Below are positions 8,476 through 16,748 of a stretch of 58,875 bases of DNA, piece by piece. Source of the DNA: a virus; the IMG/VR virus record IMGVR_UViG_3300044742_000342, positions 1 through 58,875 of that record. One strand, written 5' to 3'. The position numbers were made by a program, and so were the translations under genes. Position 1 is the stretch's first letter. Each line of letters opens with the position of its first letter. The notes under the pieces were generated by a model. That model searched no databases and was not told the DNA's origin. It was given only the letters and a program-made list of their open reading frames with translations.

Positions 8476-8868
8476 ATGGTAGGCAAAGAATTCACAAATC
8501 CTCTTGGGCTGTTCCATGCCGACGGGTCCTTAGACCCTGATAGGAAACAACCTCCTCTTCCCGCTGCCTCGAAAATGGATTCTCCTGCAGTTCAGGAATT
8601 AGAGATGAATGTAGAATCAACTCTTCTCCAGAGGAGGGCGCAGTACGGTGAAACACCATTTACGCAGGAGACTGATGCCGAGATATGGCACGGCTTATTG
8701 CAGAGGCACTTCCAAATCAAGTTGCCGCCGCTGTCTCCGTATATGGTGCCTCTCATGATGACAGCCATTAAGATCGCCAGAGCAGCGGGTCCTTTTCCTC
8801 TTAATGAGGACGACTATGTAGACGGCATCGGCTACCTCACGATTGCCAGAAAGTGCAGGGACAAATGA
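8476..8868 (+). CDS. DUF6378-like phage protein
   Basis: 130 residues from ATG 8476 with GGGAG upstream; a longer TTG frame is less likely. LQRRAQYGETPF, EIWHGLLQ, PPLSPYMVPLMMTAIKIARA and DDYVDGIGYLTIARK follow the layout I associate with DUF6378, a common helical phage family of unknown function. It lies inside the nucleotide-metabolism block and overlaps the SDR start by four bases. Confidence 0.65.
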   Translation: MVGKEFTNPLGLFHADGSLDPDRKQPPLPAASKMDSPAVQELEMNVESTLLQRRAQYGETPFTQETDAEIWHGLLQRHFQIKLPPLSPYMVPLMMTAIKIARAAGPFPLNEDDYVDGIGYLTIARKCRDK

Positions 8869-9593
8869 AGATCCTCCTAACAGGAGCCAGCTACGGGCTT
8901 GGAAAGCATCTGCGCGATGATTTCCTAAAAGCCGGGCACCGCGTAACGGGAATAGGGATTGAGGGACCAGATGTTGTGTGTGACTTTACCAATTTCTGCC
9001 AGCCAGGAAGGTCACAGGAAATTCTGAATGTAATCGCCGAGCGAGGTCCGTACGACATTGTGATCAACAATGCCGGCACTATGCGGCTGAGCTGGTTTAA
9101 GCACTACAAACAGCAGGACCTGATGGAAAGCCTGTATGTGAATCTGGTAGCACCCATCATGATCATGCAGCGGGTATACCTTGAGCAGATCTTTCTGTCC
9201 CCTCCATTTGGAGGCTTCTGGCGGTTCGTGAATATCACGTCTATGGCCGTCAAGCAGCCCGGCCGCGCCTGCGTGGGTTATAATGCCAGTAAGGCTGGGC
9301 TGGAATGTGCTGTACGAGGGCTGGCCCGCGAATTGGCTAACAATGCTTTTATTCTAAGCTCAGTGGCTCCGTGTATCATCGAAGGTACAGCTATGCAAGA
9401 ACGAGGTATGCTCCACCTCATAGGAGCTCGAGGGATGACGCCCACTGAGGCGGAAGCCTATCAAACCTCAAACCCCCTAGGGCGACGCGCTTCTCTGGAG
9501 GAGATAGCTCGAGTGGTAAAATTTGCGGCTTTTGAGTTGCCTCAGGCTATGTCCGGTACAACGCTCTATGTACCGGCAGCAACGGGAGTTTGA
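8865..9593 (+). CDS. Short-chain dehydrogenase/reductase (SDR)
   Basis: 242 residues from ATG 8865, overlapping the previous stop; GTG 8853 is a weaker alternative. LLTGASYGLGKHL is the TGxxxGxG NAD(P)-binding motif, INNAGT the NNAG motif, ITSM the catalytic Ser, and YNASKAG the YxxxK catalytic pair. All active-site residues of classical SDRs are present. SDRs are unusual in phages. Between DUF6378 and ThyX genes, reduction or oxidation in modified-nucleotide or folate chemistry is a guess. Confidence 0.9.
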   Translation: MKILLTGASYGLGKHLRDDFLKAGHRVTGIGIEGPDVVCDFTNFCQPGRSQEILNVIAERGPYDIVINNAGTMRLSWFKHYKQQDLMESLYVNLVAPIMIMQRVYLEQIFLSPPFGGFWRFVNITSMAVKQPGRACVGYNASKAGLECAVRGLARELANNAFILSSVAPCIIEGTAMQERGMLHLIGARGMTPTEAEAYQTSNPLGRRASLEEIARVVKFAAFELPQAMSGTTLYVPAATGV

Positions 9594-9594
9594 C

Positions 9595-9777
9595 ATGACG
9601 GACCGAGAAAAACTTCAGCTCGAGGACCTGCTCAAGATTGCCGAGGAGGATGACTCTCCGCTCAACGACTGGGAGAAAGAATTCCTTGAGGCGCTGGAGA
9701 GCAGGAGCCACTTCACGATGACCGAGAAACAGGCTAATGTTTTCGAGCGTCTAGTCGCCAAGCATTTAAAGGACTAA
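9595..9777 (+). CDS. Small acidic protein
   Basis: 60 residues starting MTDREKLQ. ATG 9595 was chosen over an upstream frame that overlaps the SDR gene. Acidic and helical, with the C-terminal segment EKQANVFERLVAKHL. It sits directly between SDR and ThyX genes with 1-bp spacing. No family recognised. Confidence 0.6.
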   Translation: MTDREKLQLEDLLKIAEEDDSPLNDWEKEFLEALESRSHFTMTEKQANVFERLVAKHLKD

Positions 9778-9778
9778 C

Positions 9779-10897
9779 ATGAGTCATAAAACAACAGTGC
9801 GGTTATTGAGCTGGACAGCCAATCCGATCGAGACCATTTACGCTGAGTGGGTACAGAGTCGAACCCAGGAACCTGTACCTAATCCCAGTGAATTACATCT
9901 GAAGATTGCTCACGAGAAAATGGACCAAAAAATCGCCGGAGTACCACCCGAGTTGGAGGCAAAAATTCTGGACGTATTCGAGAAGGTTGTGGCAATGAAG
10001 ATGCCGCTCGGTGAGTCCATCAGTTTCGTATTCCTCCTAGAGCATGTCCCTGTCGCCCTCCGCGAACAGCTGGTTCGCCATCGAATAGGGCATAAGTTCG
10101 GCGACCGGCTGGGGGCAGATATCATCCCCGATCTTGCTGGCGGAAGCTCGTTCTGGAGCCAGACCACCCGGATCGTGGACATGGGTACTTTTGCTACCGA
10201 CGGGGAGTACCTGACGCCGACATGGCTAGAGGAAAACGGACATGCAGATATGCCAGGATACACCAAAAAGGACGGTCAAGTTGTACCCGATGGTGAATCT
10301 CGTATAGGCTTTGCTGGTAACAGACCGGGAACAATTCAAGAGTTCTACGACAAGCAGATGCTCTGGATCCAAGCAGCCTATCGCCGATTAGTAAAGGCGG
10401 GGATGCCGCTAGAGGATGCCCGGAATATCTTGCCCGTTGCTATGATGCATCGCATGACCTGGACGACCAATCTGCAAGCACTTATGCATGTGCTTTCCAG
10501 AAGATCCTGCTGGCTCGCTCAACTGGGAATGTGGGAGCCTGTCGTGCATGGCATCGTAGAGGAACTGGCAAATCGAATTCATCCTACATTCCGGCGATTG
10601 ATTGATCCGCCTTGCATCAGTGCGGACGGCAATTTTCAAGCCTGCGCCTTCGTGAAGGAGAACGAGGAGATCGCTGGGAATGCAGCAGGGATAGGCAGGG
10701 GCGAATACCCGCCCTGCTCCCTTTGGGTCAATAGGGAGTTTCTACCCAAACATACCCTTCATGCTGGACTGCTGCCTAACCCGGAAAAAGCTGTTGCGGG
10801 TACTGGAAGAGTCCCCCGCTACGAGAAGATGATGACCAAGTACGAGAAGCTATGGGCGCGTGACCCCCGAACAGGGGAGAGAAAGGTGGTGGCATAA
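9779..10897 (+). CDS. thyX: FAD-dependent thymidylate synthase (ThyX-like)
   Basis: 372 residues. QLVRHRIGHKFGDRLG carries the RHR start of the ThyX motif, and GGSSFWSQTTRIVDM supplies the serine/arginine part after an insertion. ARNILPVAMMHRMTW and LSRRSCWLAQLGMW match the downstream aRxxLP and R...AQ helices. It is longer than typical ThyX (about 220-300). It would make dTMP from dUMP with methylene-THF and FAD. The insertion in the signature loop leaves room for a variant pyrimidine reaction. Confidence 0.75.
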   Translation: MSHKTTVRLLSWTANPIETIYAEWVQSRTQEPVPNPSELHLKIAHEKMDQKIAGVPPELEAKILDVFEKVVAMKMPLGESISFVFLLEHVPVALREQLVRHRIGHKFGDRLGADIIPDLAGGSSFWSQTTRIVDMGTFATDGEYLTPTWLEENGHADMPGYTKKDGQVVPDGESRIGFAGNRPGTIQEFYDKQMLWIQAAYRRLVKAGMPLEDARNILPVAMMHRMTWTTNLQALMHVLSRRSCWLAQLGMWEPVVHGIVEELANRIHPTFRRLIDPPCISADGNFQACAFVKENEEIAGNAAGIGRGEYPPCSLWVNREFLPKHTLHAGLLPNPEKAVAGTGRVPRYEKMMTKYEKLWARDPRTGERKVVA

Positions 10898-11136
10898 TGT
10901 CTACTTCAGCCGGAACAAAACGTCATCGAGAGCTTATTGTAAAGTTCTCTGAGCTAGTTGTTAGAGAGCTGAACTCCGACGATCCAGCCAAGAATGGACA
11001 GGAGTTTTTTAGTCGGGCCAAGTCCTTCATGGGTGACGACTACAACTCGCTACTCGGGATGTCGCTGAGAGACATCACTGAAGCTGTGACTATCAGAGAC
11101 CTGGCGGATATAGCTGGTCAGATCAATATGGTGTAG
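10897..11136 (+). CDS. Small protein of unknown function
   Basis: 79 residues, helical, mixed charge, no cysteines or membrane segment. Its ATG overlaps the ThyX stop (ATAATG), so it belongs to the same operon. The C-terminal half (LRDITEAVTIRDLADIAG) is predicted helical. No family recognised. Confidence 0.6.
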   Translation: MSTSAGTKRHRELIVKFSELVVRELNSDDPAKNGQEFFSRAKSFMGDDYNSLLGMSLRDITEAVTIRDLADIAGQINMV

Positions 11137-11189
11137 CTATGCTGATGAAATGAAAGCTGTCGAGCAGCCGATCAGCTAGGAGCTAGGGA

Positions 11190-13430
11190 ATGGCGTTCTT
11201 TATCAACAAGCCGAAGCACTTTATCGATGGCAAGCGAATTGCTTTCGATACTGAAACTACAGGCCTTGATCTCTGGCACAACGACAAGCCCTTCGCCTTC
11301 AGCTTTACAAATGAAGCACTCGAGGATGCCTACTTTGAGTTTGACGTAAATCCACTTACGCGTGAGCCTATCATCCAGCCTAACGTTCTGAACAAGATCG
11401 CCAGGCTATTAGAGGATCCTGCCATAACGAAGGTCTGCCACAACCGCAAGTTCGACGAGCGAGCAATGGATCGTGGTTATGGCATTAAGCTTCTAGGCCC
11501 CCGCGCCGACACAATGATCAAGGCCTTCGTATGTAATACGAGGGAGCCTACGCTCGGCCTAAAGTTCCTCGGGGACAAGTATTGTGCCATCAGCAAGCAG
11601 GACCAGCAGGACCTCAAGAAGGCTGTAGTGAGTATGCGCCGCCGGGGAGCCAAAGTGGGGTGGAACATCAAGTTCGATATCGTGAAACAGCCAGACGGGA
11701 CAATCAAGAAAAAAGCCCAGACTGCCGCGGACTACTGGCTCCCTGGCACGATCGCCCGATGCTATCCCGTTATGCTCAAGCCCCTCGAGGACCGCGACTT
11801 GTACGCGGGGTTATGCGGCCTCTACGCCGTAGGCGATACCCAGCGGACAATGCTCCTGGACATGATGTATGAACCCATCTTGGACGAGCTGCACGTTAGG
11901 CATATCTACGAGGATATGGAACTCGCCCTGTACCCGGTGATTTATGACATGGAGACTCGCGGCCCGTGCACTGACACGGCTGTTCTCGATAGGCAAATGC
12001 ATGATTCCAAAGCAGTTATGGACGAAATCTATCCGCGCCTGGCCGCTGTCGCTGGCGAGGGGTTTCGCCCCTCAGCTGCCGACGACGTAAGGAGACTCTT
12101 CTATGAAGTCCTCGAATTCCCGATCAAGAAGTGGACGAAGGGCGGCAAAGAAACTGTCAAGGACAGAAAAACTGGAGAAATCCGGGCAAAAACCCAAGCC
12201 GAAATCGACGCCAAAAAACAACCCGCCGTCGATAAGTTCGTTATCCTTGACCATATCGATGATCCAGTTGTTAGAGACCTTGCCATCTGGAAGGGTAATA
12301 ATACGGCGTATACTGGATTCTTCTCTAAGTTCCGCCGCCAAAGTATTCCTGATACGTTTGGTGGACAGACAGCTCTGCATTGTGAATATAGGCAAGTCGG
12401 AGGAGACCAAAAGGGCGACCGTGGAGGAGTTGCAACGGGCAGGCTCTCTTCAGCTAATCCTAACTTGCAGAATGTGATGACGCCTGAGAACACGATGGCC
12501 GTGCATCCCCTGCATGTCCGCCCCGCTTTCATCCCTAGACCTGGAATGTGTTGGCTGTGCATTGACTACGAGGGTATGGAAGTATTCGTATATGCTATTG
12601 TATCCGGCGAACCCACAATGATGACCGCTATCAATGCCGGGCGTAGCATTCACGATGAGATGACCAATACCGTCTGGGGCGGCAAGGACAATGAGGAGGC
12701 TCTGAAACAGGCCATCCGTGCCCTGTCCCTGGACGGTACTGGTATGCATACGTCCGAGGGGGTGGACACTTTCTGGAGAGAGTTTGGCATTACCGACAAG
12801 AATGTACTCACACTGACTCTTCCCAGAAAGTACCAGCTCGCCGACATCTGGTTGAGCCGATATGACTACGATCAAGTCCGAGCCCAGGCAGGTGTGGGCA
12901 GGAAGAACTCCAAAACAACTATCAAGTCCCTAACCTTCCTAAAGATCTACTGCGGCGGAGCTGAGAAGGCCACCCTCCTTTTGAAGTGCCCAATCGACGA
13001 AGCCCAGCGAACCCTGGACTTGTACGATACAAAGTTTCCTCGTATCAATGAGTACAATTACGAGCTGATCGCCGAGGCCAAAGCCAACGGCTTTATCACC
13101 AGCCAGTGGGGTCGGCGACTGGAGATCAATCCGGACAAGCCCTATCAGGCTGTGAACTATATGATTCAAGGCTCTTCCGCGGACCTGATGAAGATGTCGC
13201 TGATTCGCCTTGACAAGTGGTACAAGGAATCCGGATTTAATGCGTACCTGCTTTTAACCATCCACGACGAGATCGTAACAGAACTCTCCTACGCCGAACT
13301 CACCAAGCCCTTTATCCGAGAGGCCTGTCGAATTATGTGTGACACACAGGGGGTCTTCCCAATTCCAATGAAGGTCGAAGCGAAGGTCGTAACCGACAAT
13401 TGGAGCATTAAGAGAAAGGTCGCTGTGTAA
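11190..13430 (+). CDS. Family A DNA polymerase with 3'-5' exonuclease domain
   Basis: 746 residues. The exonuclease starts with AFDTETTGLDLW (ExoI); VCHNRKFDERAM fits ExoII. Polymerase motif A is CIDYEGMEV with D459, the O-helix region reads KTTIKSLTFLKIYCGG (usual form RxxxKxxxFxxxYG), and motif C is TIHDEIV with H692-D693-E694. It is the replicative polymerase of this phage. The leader contains GGAGCTAGG, a ribosome-site word repeated before many genes here. The lysine-rich insert at about 310-345 lies between exonuclease and polymerase parts. Confidence 0.92.
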   Translation: MAFFINKPKHFIDGKRIAFDTETTGLDLWHNDKPFAFSFTNEALEDAYFEFDVNPLTREPIIQPNVLNKIARLLEDPAITKVCHNRKFDERAMDRGYGIKLLGPRADTMIKAFVCNTREPTLGLKFLGDKYCAISKQDQQDLKKAVVSMRRRGAKVGWNIKFDIVKQPDGTIKKKAQTAADYWLPGTIARCYPVMLKPLEDRDLYAGLCGLYAVGDTQRTMLLDMMYEPILDELHVRHIYEDMELALYPVIYDMETRGPCTDTAVLDRQMHDSKAVMDEIYPRLAAVAGEGFRPSAADDVRRLFYEVLEFPIKKWTKGGKETVKDRKTGEIRAKTQAEIDAKKQPAVDKFVILDHIDDPVVRDLAIWKGNNTAYTGFFSKFRRQSIPDTFGGQTALHCEYRQVGGDQKGDRGGVATGRLSSANPNLQNVMTPENTMAVHPLHVRPAFIPRPGMCWLCIDYEGMEVFVYAIVSGEPTMMTAINAGRSIHDEMTNTVWGGKDNEEALKQAIRALSLDGTGMHTSEGVDTFWREFGITDKNVLTLTLPRKYQLADIWLSRYDYDQVRAQAGVGRKNSKTTIKSLTFLKIYCGGAEKATLLLKCPIDEAQRTLDLYDTKFPRINEYNYELIAEAKANGFITSQWGRRLEINPDKPYQAVNYMIQGSSADLMKMSLIRLDKWYKESGFNAYLLLTIHDEIVTELSYAELTKPFIREACRIMCDTQGVFPIPMKVEAKVVTDNWSIKRKVAV

Positions 13431-13669
13431 TGATAACCCTGAACGAGTACCAGAAGCTGATGATCAAACATAGTAGTACGCGATTAAATGCCGGGTCAAT
13501 ACGGCAGGAGATGATGCAAACAATCAACGCTCTCGGCTTTGCCAAGAACGACGAGGAGCTGCGCGATTCTCTGGGGGAGATCCTGAGATTGGTCGCTGTC
13601 TATGCAGGCGGCAAGTTGATTGCATTGGACGACGTCGTGGACAAGAGCGTCAAGAAGGCCCAGGCCTAG
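13430..13669 (+). CDS. Miniature MazG-like protein (tentative)
   Basis: 79 residues. TLNEYQKLM at the start, LRDSLGEILRLVAVYAGG in the middle and LDDVVDKSVKKA at the end follow the helix order of phage MazG-like pyrophosphohydrolases. The ExxE metal helix expected between them seems shortened or lost. If correct it would be a degenerate dNTP-pool enzyme or a binding remnant. Start overlaps the polymerase stop. Confidence 0.45.
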   Translation: MITLNEYQKLMIKHSSTRLNAGSIRQEMMQTINALGFAKNDEELRDSLGEILRLVAVYAGGKLIALDDVVDKSVKKAQA

Positions 13670-13677
13670 GAGTCCTA

Positions 13678-14049
13678 ATGCAGTTGTCGCCGCGTAAAGC
13701 TGCTGAAAGAACTAGAAAGCGTAAGGAAATCGGCATTTATGCCGAAGCCCATCCAGGTACATGCCAAAAGGTCCTGGCTATAAAGTTCGATGTCTCTCAG
13801 CAGCAGGTGTCGATCGCCTTAAGACAGCATGGAATCAGAACTCGCAAGGTACGTAAGGACGCCATGACGGTGAAGCCGGACTCATTTGTGCAGTGCTTCA
13901 TCTGTTTACACATAGTGGACAAGCGAACGGGCTGGAAGCTCTGTAATCGGTATGCTCACCCGATGTGTGTCAAGATCATTGCCGAGTCAGTTGTTGAGCA
14001 AGTTGAAATGAAACGAGCAAAGGAGCTACATGGAAAGGCCCCCGGATAA
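13678..14049 (+). CDS. Helix-turn-helix protein with C-terminal zinc-finger-like region
   Basis: 123 residues. The N-terminal half (KVLAIKFDVSQQQVSIALRQ) reads as a helix-turn-helix, preceded by a basic helix. The C-terminal half has FVQCFICLHIV then KLCNRYAHPMC, a CxxC...C..HxxC set that could bind zinc. It overlaps the primase-helicase start by 20 bp. Possibly a DNA-binding regulator or replication accessory protein. Confidence 0.6.
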   Translation: MQLSPRKAAERTRKRKEIGIYAEAHPGTCQKVLAIKFDVSQQQVSIALRQHGIRTRKVRKDAMTVKPDSFVQCFICLHIVDKRTGWKLCNRYAHPMCVKIIAESVVEQVEMKRAKELHGKAPG

Positions 14050-16108
14050 ACTTAAACCTTTCCTTTGTCATGGGCTGGAACCAATTGACGTGGCAGGTAA
14101 CAACACCATCGCCAATTGTCCAATTTGTGGCAGAGAAGGTCATTTCTATGTCAACAACGAGACCGGGCAATGGGATTGTAAGTCCTGCCTAGCCAATGGC
14201 AATGTTCATGCATTCCTACATCTGGTGATAAAGGGGCATCTTGCTGCCACAACCGAGGATCAATACAATTGGCTGGCTTCAGTCCGTGGTATTCCACCGG
14301 GCATATTCCGGTCCAACGACGTGTGCTTTAATGGGGTTGAATGGCTAATTCCCTGCTATAATGAGAATGGCACAATCATGGACATCCGCCGTTGGGACGG
14401 CCAGAATCGGCTGATGAGCACGGACGGCTGCAACCTCAATGTGTTTCGCTACCGAGAATTGTATAAATGCGGTTACCACCAGCGGGTGTGGATATGTGAG
14501 GGCGAATGGGATTGCATGGCGATGCAATGGATGCTCAAGAAGGTCCATCGCTTTCTTGACGTCCCTGTGGGCATCCCCGGCGCAGGGACATTTAAGGACA
14601 AGTGGTGTGAAGCCTTCCGTGGTAAGCACTCCACCTTCTGCTATGATAATGACGAACCAGGGGACAAGGGGTCCCTCCGCGCCTCGGCGAAGCTCTTAGG
14701 TACCGCCGCTAAGATAGACTTTCTCTGCTGGCCTAAGACACGACCCAATGGCTATGACGTAAGGGATTTTGTCTGCGAATCTCTGGGGAAAAATGAGAGT
14801 GCCGACAAGGCGTTTGAATTATTTCAGAAGCTGATCAAGCCAAAACATCGGTTAGACACATCTTCTCCAGAAGGTGGCGCGAAGCCCGTAGGAATGAAGC
14901 CCGCTGGATTCAAGGAGGTTGTCGAGGAGTTCAAGAAGTGGATTGAAGTGGACTCTGAATTTGAGACAGCCCTGGCTGTGGCTTTGGCTGTGTGTCTGTC
15001 TAACGAGGTACCGGGTGAGCCCTTGTGGTTTTATCTTGTGGCTCCGCCCGGTGGAGGCAAGAATGTAATCCTGATGGCTTTACAAGAATCTCACCGTACC
15101 GTATTCCGTAGCTCGCTTACCCCCGCCAGCTTGGTGAGCGGATTTAATGTCCATCCTGATCCCAGTCTGCTACCGCACCTTAACGGCAGGACAGCTATAT
15201 TCAAGGACGGTACCGAACTTCTCGCTCTGCATCCGGATGCTCGGAAAGAAGCTTATGGCATTCTGCGAGGCGCGTATGACGGTAGGGTGACACGATCGTG
15301 GGGCAATGGCGTAAAACGGGACTACAAGATTCATTTTAACATGCTCGTGGGCATCACCCCTGCTATCCATGGGGACAACCAAGCTTCGATGGGTGAGCGA
15401 TTCCTCAAGTTCAATATGTCCCAAAATGGTGTGGACGAAAGGGACAAGATTCGAATGGCTATCAAACAAATAACCAAGGAAGTCAAGATGGAGCAAGATC
15501 TAATTGGCGTATGTCGCCGGTTCATGTTGCAGGATGTAGACTACGTCAAGCTTCGTCCTATCAGCACCTCGTACGAGGAAAGGATTATTTCTCTCTCACA
15601 GCTTGTGAGCATCCTTAGAGCTCAGGTAGACCGAGCAGGTTATGGGCGGAATGATATTCAGTACAGGCCTGTGCGAGAGGTAGGTTCCCGAGTGGCTAAG
15701 GTACTTATAAAGCTGGCGAGGATGCTCTGCTATGTGTATGATGTGCCTTGTGTAACAGAATTCATATACGGAATAATCAAGCGAATAGCCATTGATACCT
15801 GTACAGGCTATCATGTGGACATTGTCCGGGTAATGGCCCGTGCCCCAGACGGCATGAGTCGAGAACAGATAGCCACCTACTCCAAGATCCCCCTTGGCAT
15901 GATCTATACAAAGCTGGATGACCTGGAGCAGCTCAACATCGTGGAAAAGAAGAAGACGGACAGGCCAAAGGGTTACCGAGGGATGCTCCCTACGATATGG
16001 GTACTAACCAAAACAATGGCCGGTTTGTGGAATAAATCCGTGGCTATAAGGGTTACAGCGCCGCCCCGCGCAGCCCAAACAGGCTCAACAAGCCGGCAGG
16101 GGGGATAG
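14030..16108 (+). CDS. Primase-helicase
   Basis: 692 residues. Cys30/Cys33 and Cys50/Cys53 (NCPICG; WDCKSC) form a CHC2-like zinc finger. A TOPRIM-like part follows (WICEGEWDCMAM near 160; FCYDNDEPGDKG near 210). The ATPase core has LVAPPGGGKNVIL, a Walker A with GKN in place of GKT/S, then AIFKDGTELLAL. A winged-helix end (MSREQIATYSKIPLG) closes the protein. AAAGGAG precedes ATG 14030. It should prime and unwind DNA at the fork with the PolA-type enzyme. Confidence 0.82.
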   Translation: MERPPDKLKPFLCHGLEPIDVAGNNTIANCPICGREGHFYVNNETGQWDCKSCLANGNVHAFLHLVIKGHLAATTEDQYNWLASVRGIPPGIFRSNDVCFNGVEWLIPCYNENGTIMDIRRWDGQNRLMSTDGCNLNVFRYRELYKCGYHQRVWICEGEWDCMAMQWMLKKVHRFLDVPVGIPGAGTFKDKWCEAFRGKHSTFCYDNDEPGDKGSLRASAKLLGTAAKIDFLCWPKTRPNGYDVRDFVCESLGKNESADKAFELFQKLIKPKHRLDTSSPEGGAKPVGMKPAGFKEVVEEFKKWIEVDSEFETALAVALAVCLSNEVPGEPLWFYLVAPPGGGKNVILMALQESHRTVFRSSLTPASLVSGFNVHPDPSLLPHLNGRTAIFKDGTELLALHPDARKEAYGILRGAYDGRVTRSWGNGVKRDYKIHFNMLVGITPAIHGDNQASMGERFLKFNMSQNGVDERDKIRMAIKQITKEVKMEQDLIGVCRRFMLQDVDYVKLRPISTSYEERIISLSQLVSILRAQVDRAGYGRNDIQYRPVREVGSRVAKVLIKLARMLCYVYDVPCVTEFIYGIIKRIAIDTCTGYHVDIVRVMARAPDGMSREQIATYSKIPLGMIYTKLDDLEQLNIVEKKKTDRPKGYRGMLPTIWVLTKTMAGLWNKSVAIRVTAPPRAAQTGSTSRQGG

Positions 16109-16115
16109 AAATGAA

Positions 16116-16190
16116 TATAAGCGTTTTTGAGGGCCAGCCGAAGACTTCCTTCGCCTGCGCTAGTAGGAACCTCTATAACGCATTGCATAG
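16116..16190 (+). promoter_or_regulatory. Bipartite TATAAGCGTTT / CCTCTATAAC element, copy A
   Basis: TATAAGCGTTT begins at 16116 and CCTCTATAAC at 16170, 54 bp apart, with a small CGAAG...CTTCG hairpin between them and GCATT following. The same pair, 53 bp apart, occurs at 48948-49010, and the second half also occurs at 52326. All three precede rightward genes. A phage promoter or regulator site is likely, but it does not match sigma-70 spacing. Confidence 0.5.
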
Positions 16191-16218
16191 CCCCTTTTTC
16201 TAGTTTGGAGGCTCAAAA

Positions 16219-16497
16219 ATGAGTATACAGGTTCGCAGGGCTCTGAAAAAGTCCAAAATCCAGATGATGCTGGAAGAACGAGTACGTTCCTCCAATCCAC
16301 TTGAGGTATGCTGGCCGGGCCAATTAGCAGGTGGACGGCGACTGATCGGGCAGTGGTGGAGGGTATGGATAGAGGGGCGAACTTGTCAGTACTTTGCGGG
16401 TTATGTCTCTGGTAAGCAGGAGCAGGCCATTGCGCATGCTCGTAAGTACTGGCCGGAGAGTGTAGGCAAATTGGTTCTCACTCCGAGGAATGCATGA
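16219..16497 (+). CDS. Small protein, tandem paralogue 1
   Basis: 92 residues, basic N-terminus, then a domain with WWRVWIEGRTCQYFAGYVSG and KYWPESVGKLVL. The next gene encodes the same layout (EVWLEG; ELWPHLVGRFVV), so the two look like a tandem duplication. GGAGG precedes ATG. No known family recognised. Confidence 0.6.
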   Translation: MSIQVRRALKKSKIQMMLEERVRSSNPLEVCWPGQLAGGRRLIGQWWRVWIEGRTCQYFAGYVSGKQEQAIAHARKYWPESVGKLVLTPRNA

Positions 16498-16748
16498 ACT
16501 CTTCTTCCCCAGAAAGTCCGTCAGCCCTGGACATCATGTCTGGAACCTACAAAGGGAAGTACTGCGAGGTTTGGCTAGAGGGGACGCACTTTCTGGGAGT
16601 GATGCTTGGATCGGCAAAAGATGTAAAACATAAAGCAGCAGAACTATGGCCGCACCTGGTGGGGCGATTTGTTGTGATTCAAAGGGGTGTTAGACCCATT
16701 CGATTTCCACCCAGCCCGGCAGCCCGGCCACGGTCACGAACCCGCTGA
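16494..16748 (+). CDS. Small protein, tandem paralogue 2 (overlaps convergent spike gene)
   Basis: 84 residues. The core is related to the previous gene; the C-terminal 20 residues (Pro/Arg-rich) are not, and they lie over the 3' end of the leftward spike gene by 59 bp. This is the point where the rightward early and leftward late transcription units meet. No terminator with a T-run is visible between them. The odd tail suggests the original 3' end was replaced when the spike gene was exchanged. Confidence 0.55.
   Translation: MNSSSPESPSALDIMSGTYKGKYCEVWLEGTHFLGVMLGSAKDVKHKAAELWPHLVGRFVVIQRGVRPIRFPPSPAARPRSRTR

Noticed and set aside
7851-13430. HD phosphohydrolase plus family A polymerase as sign of a 2-aminoadenine (Z) genome
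   Set aside because: No PurZ-like adenylosuccinate synthetase is present, and the HD protein reads as a general YfbR type, so the key gene is missing.
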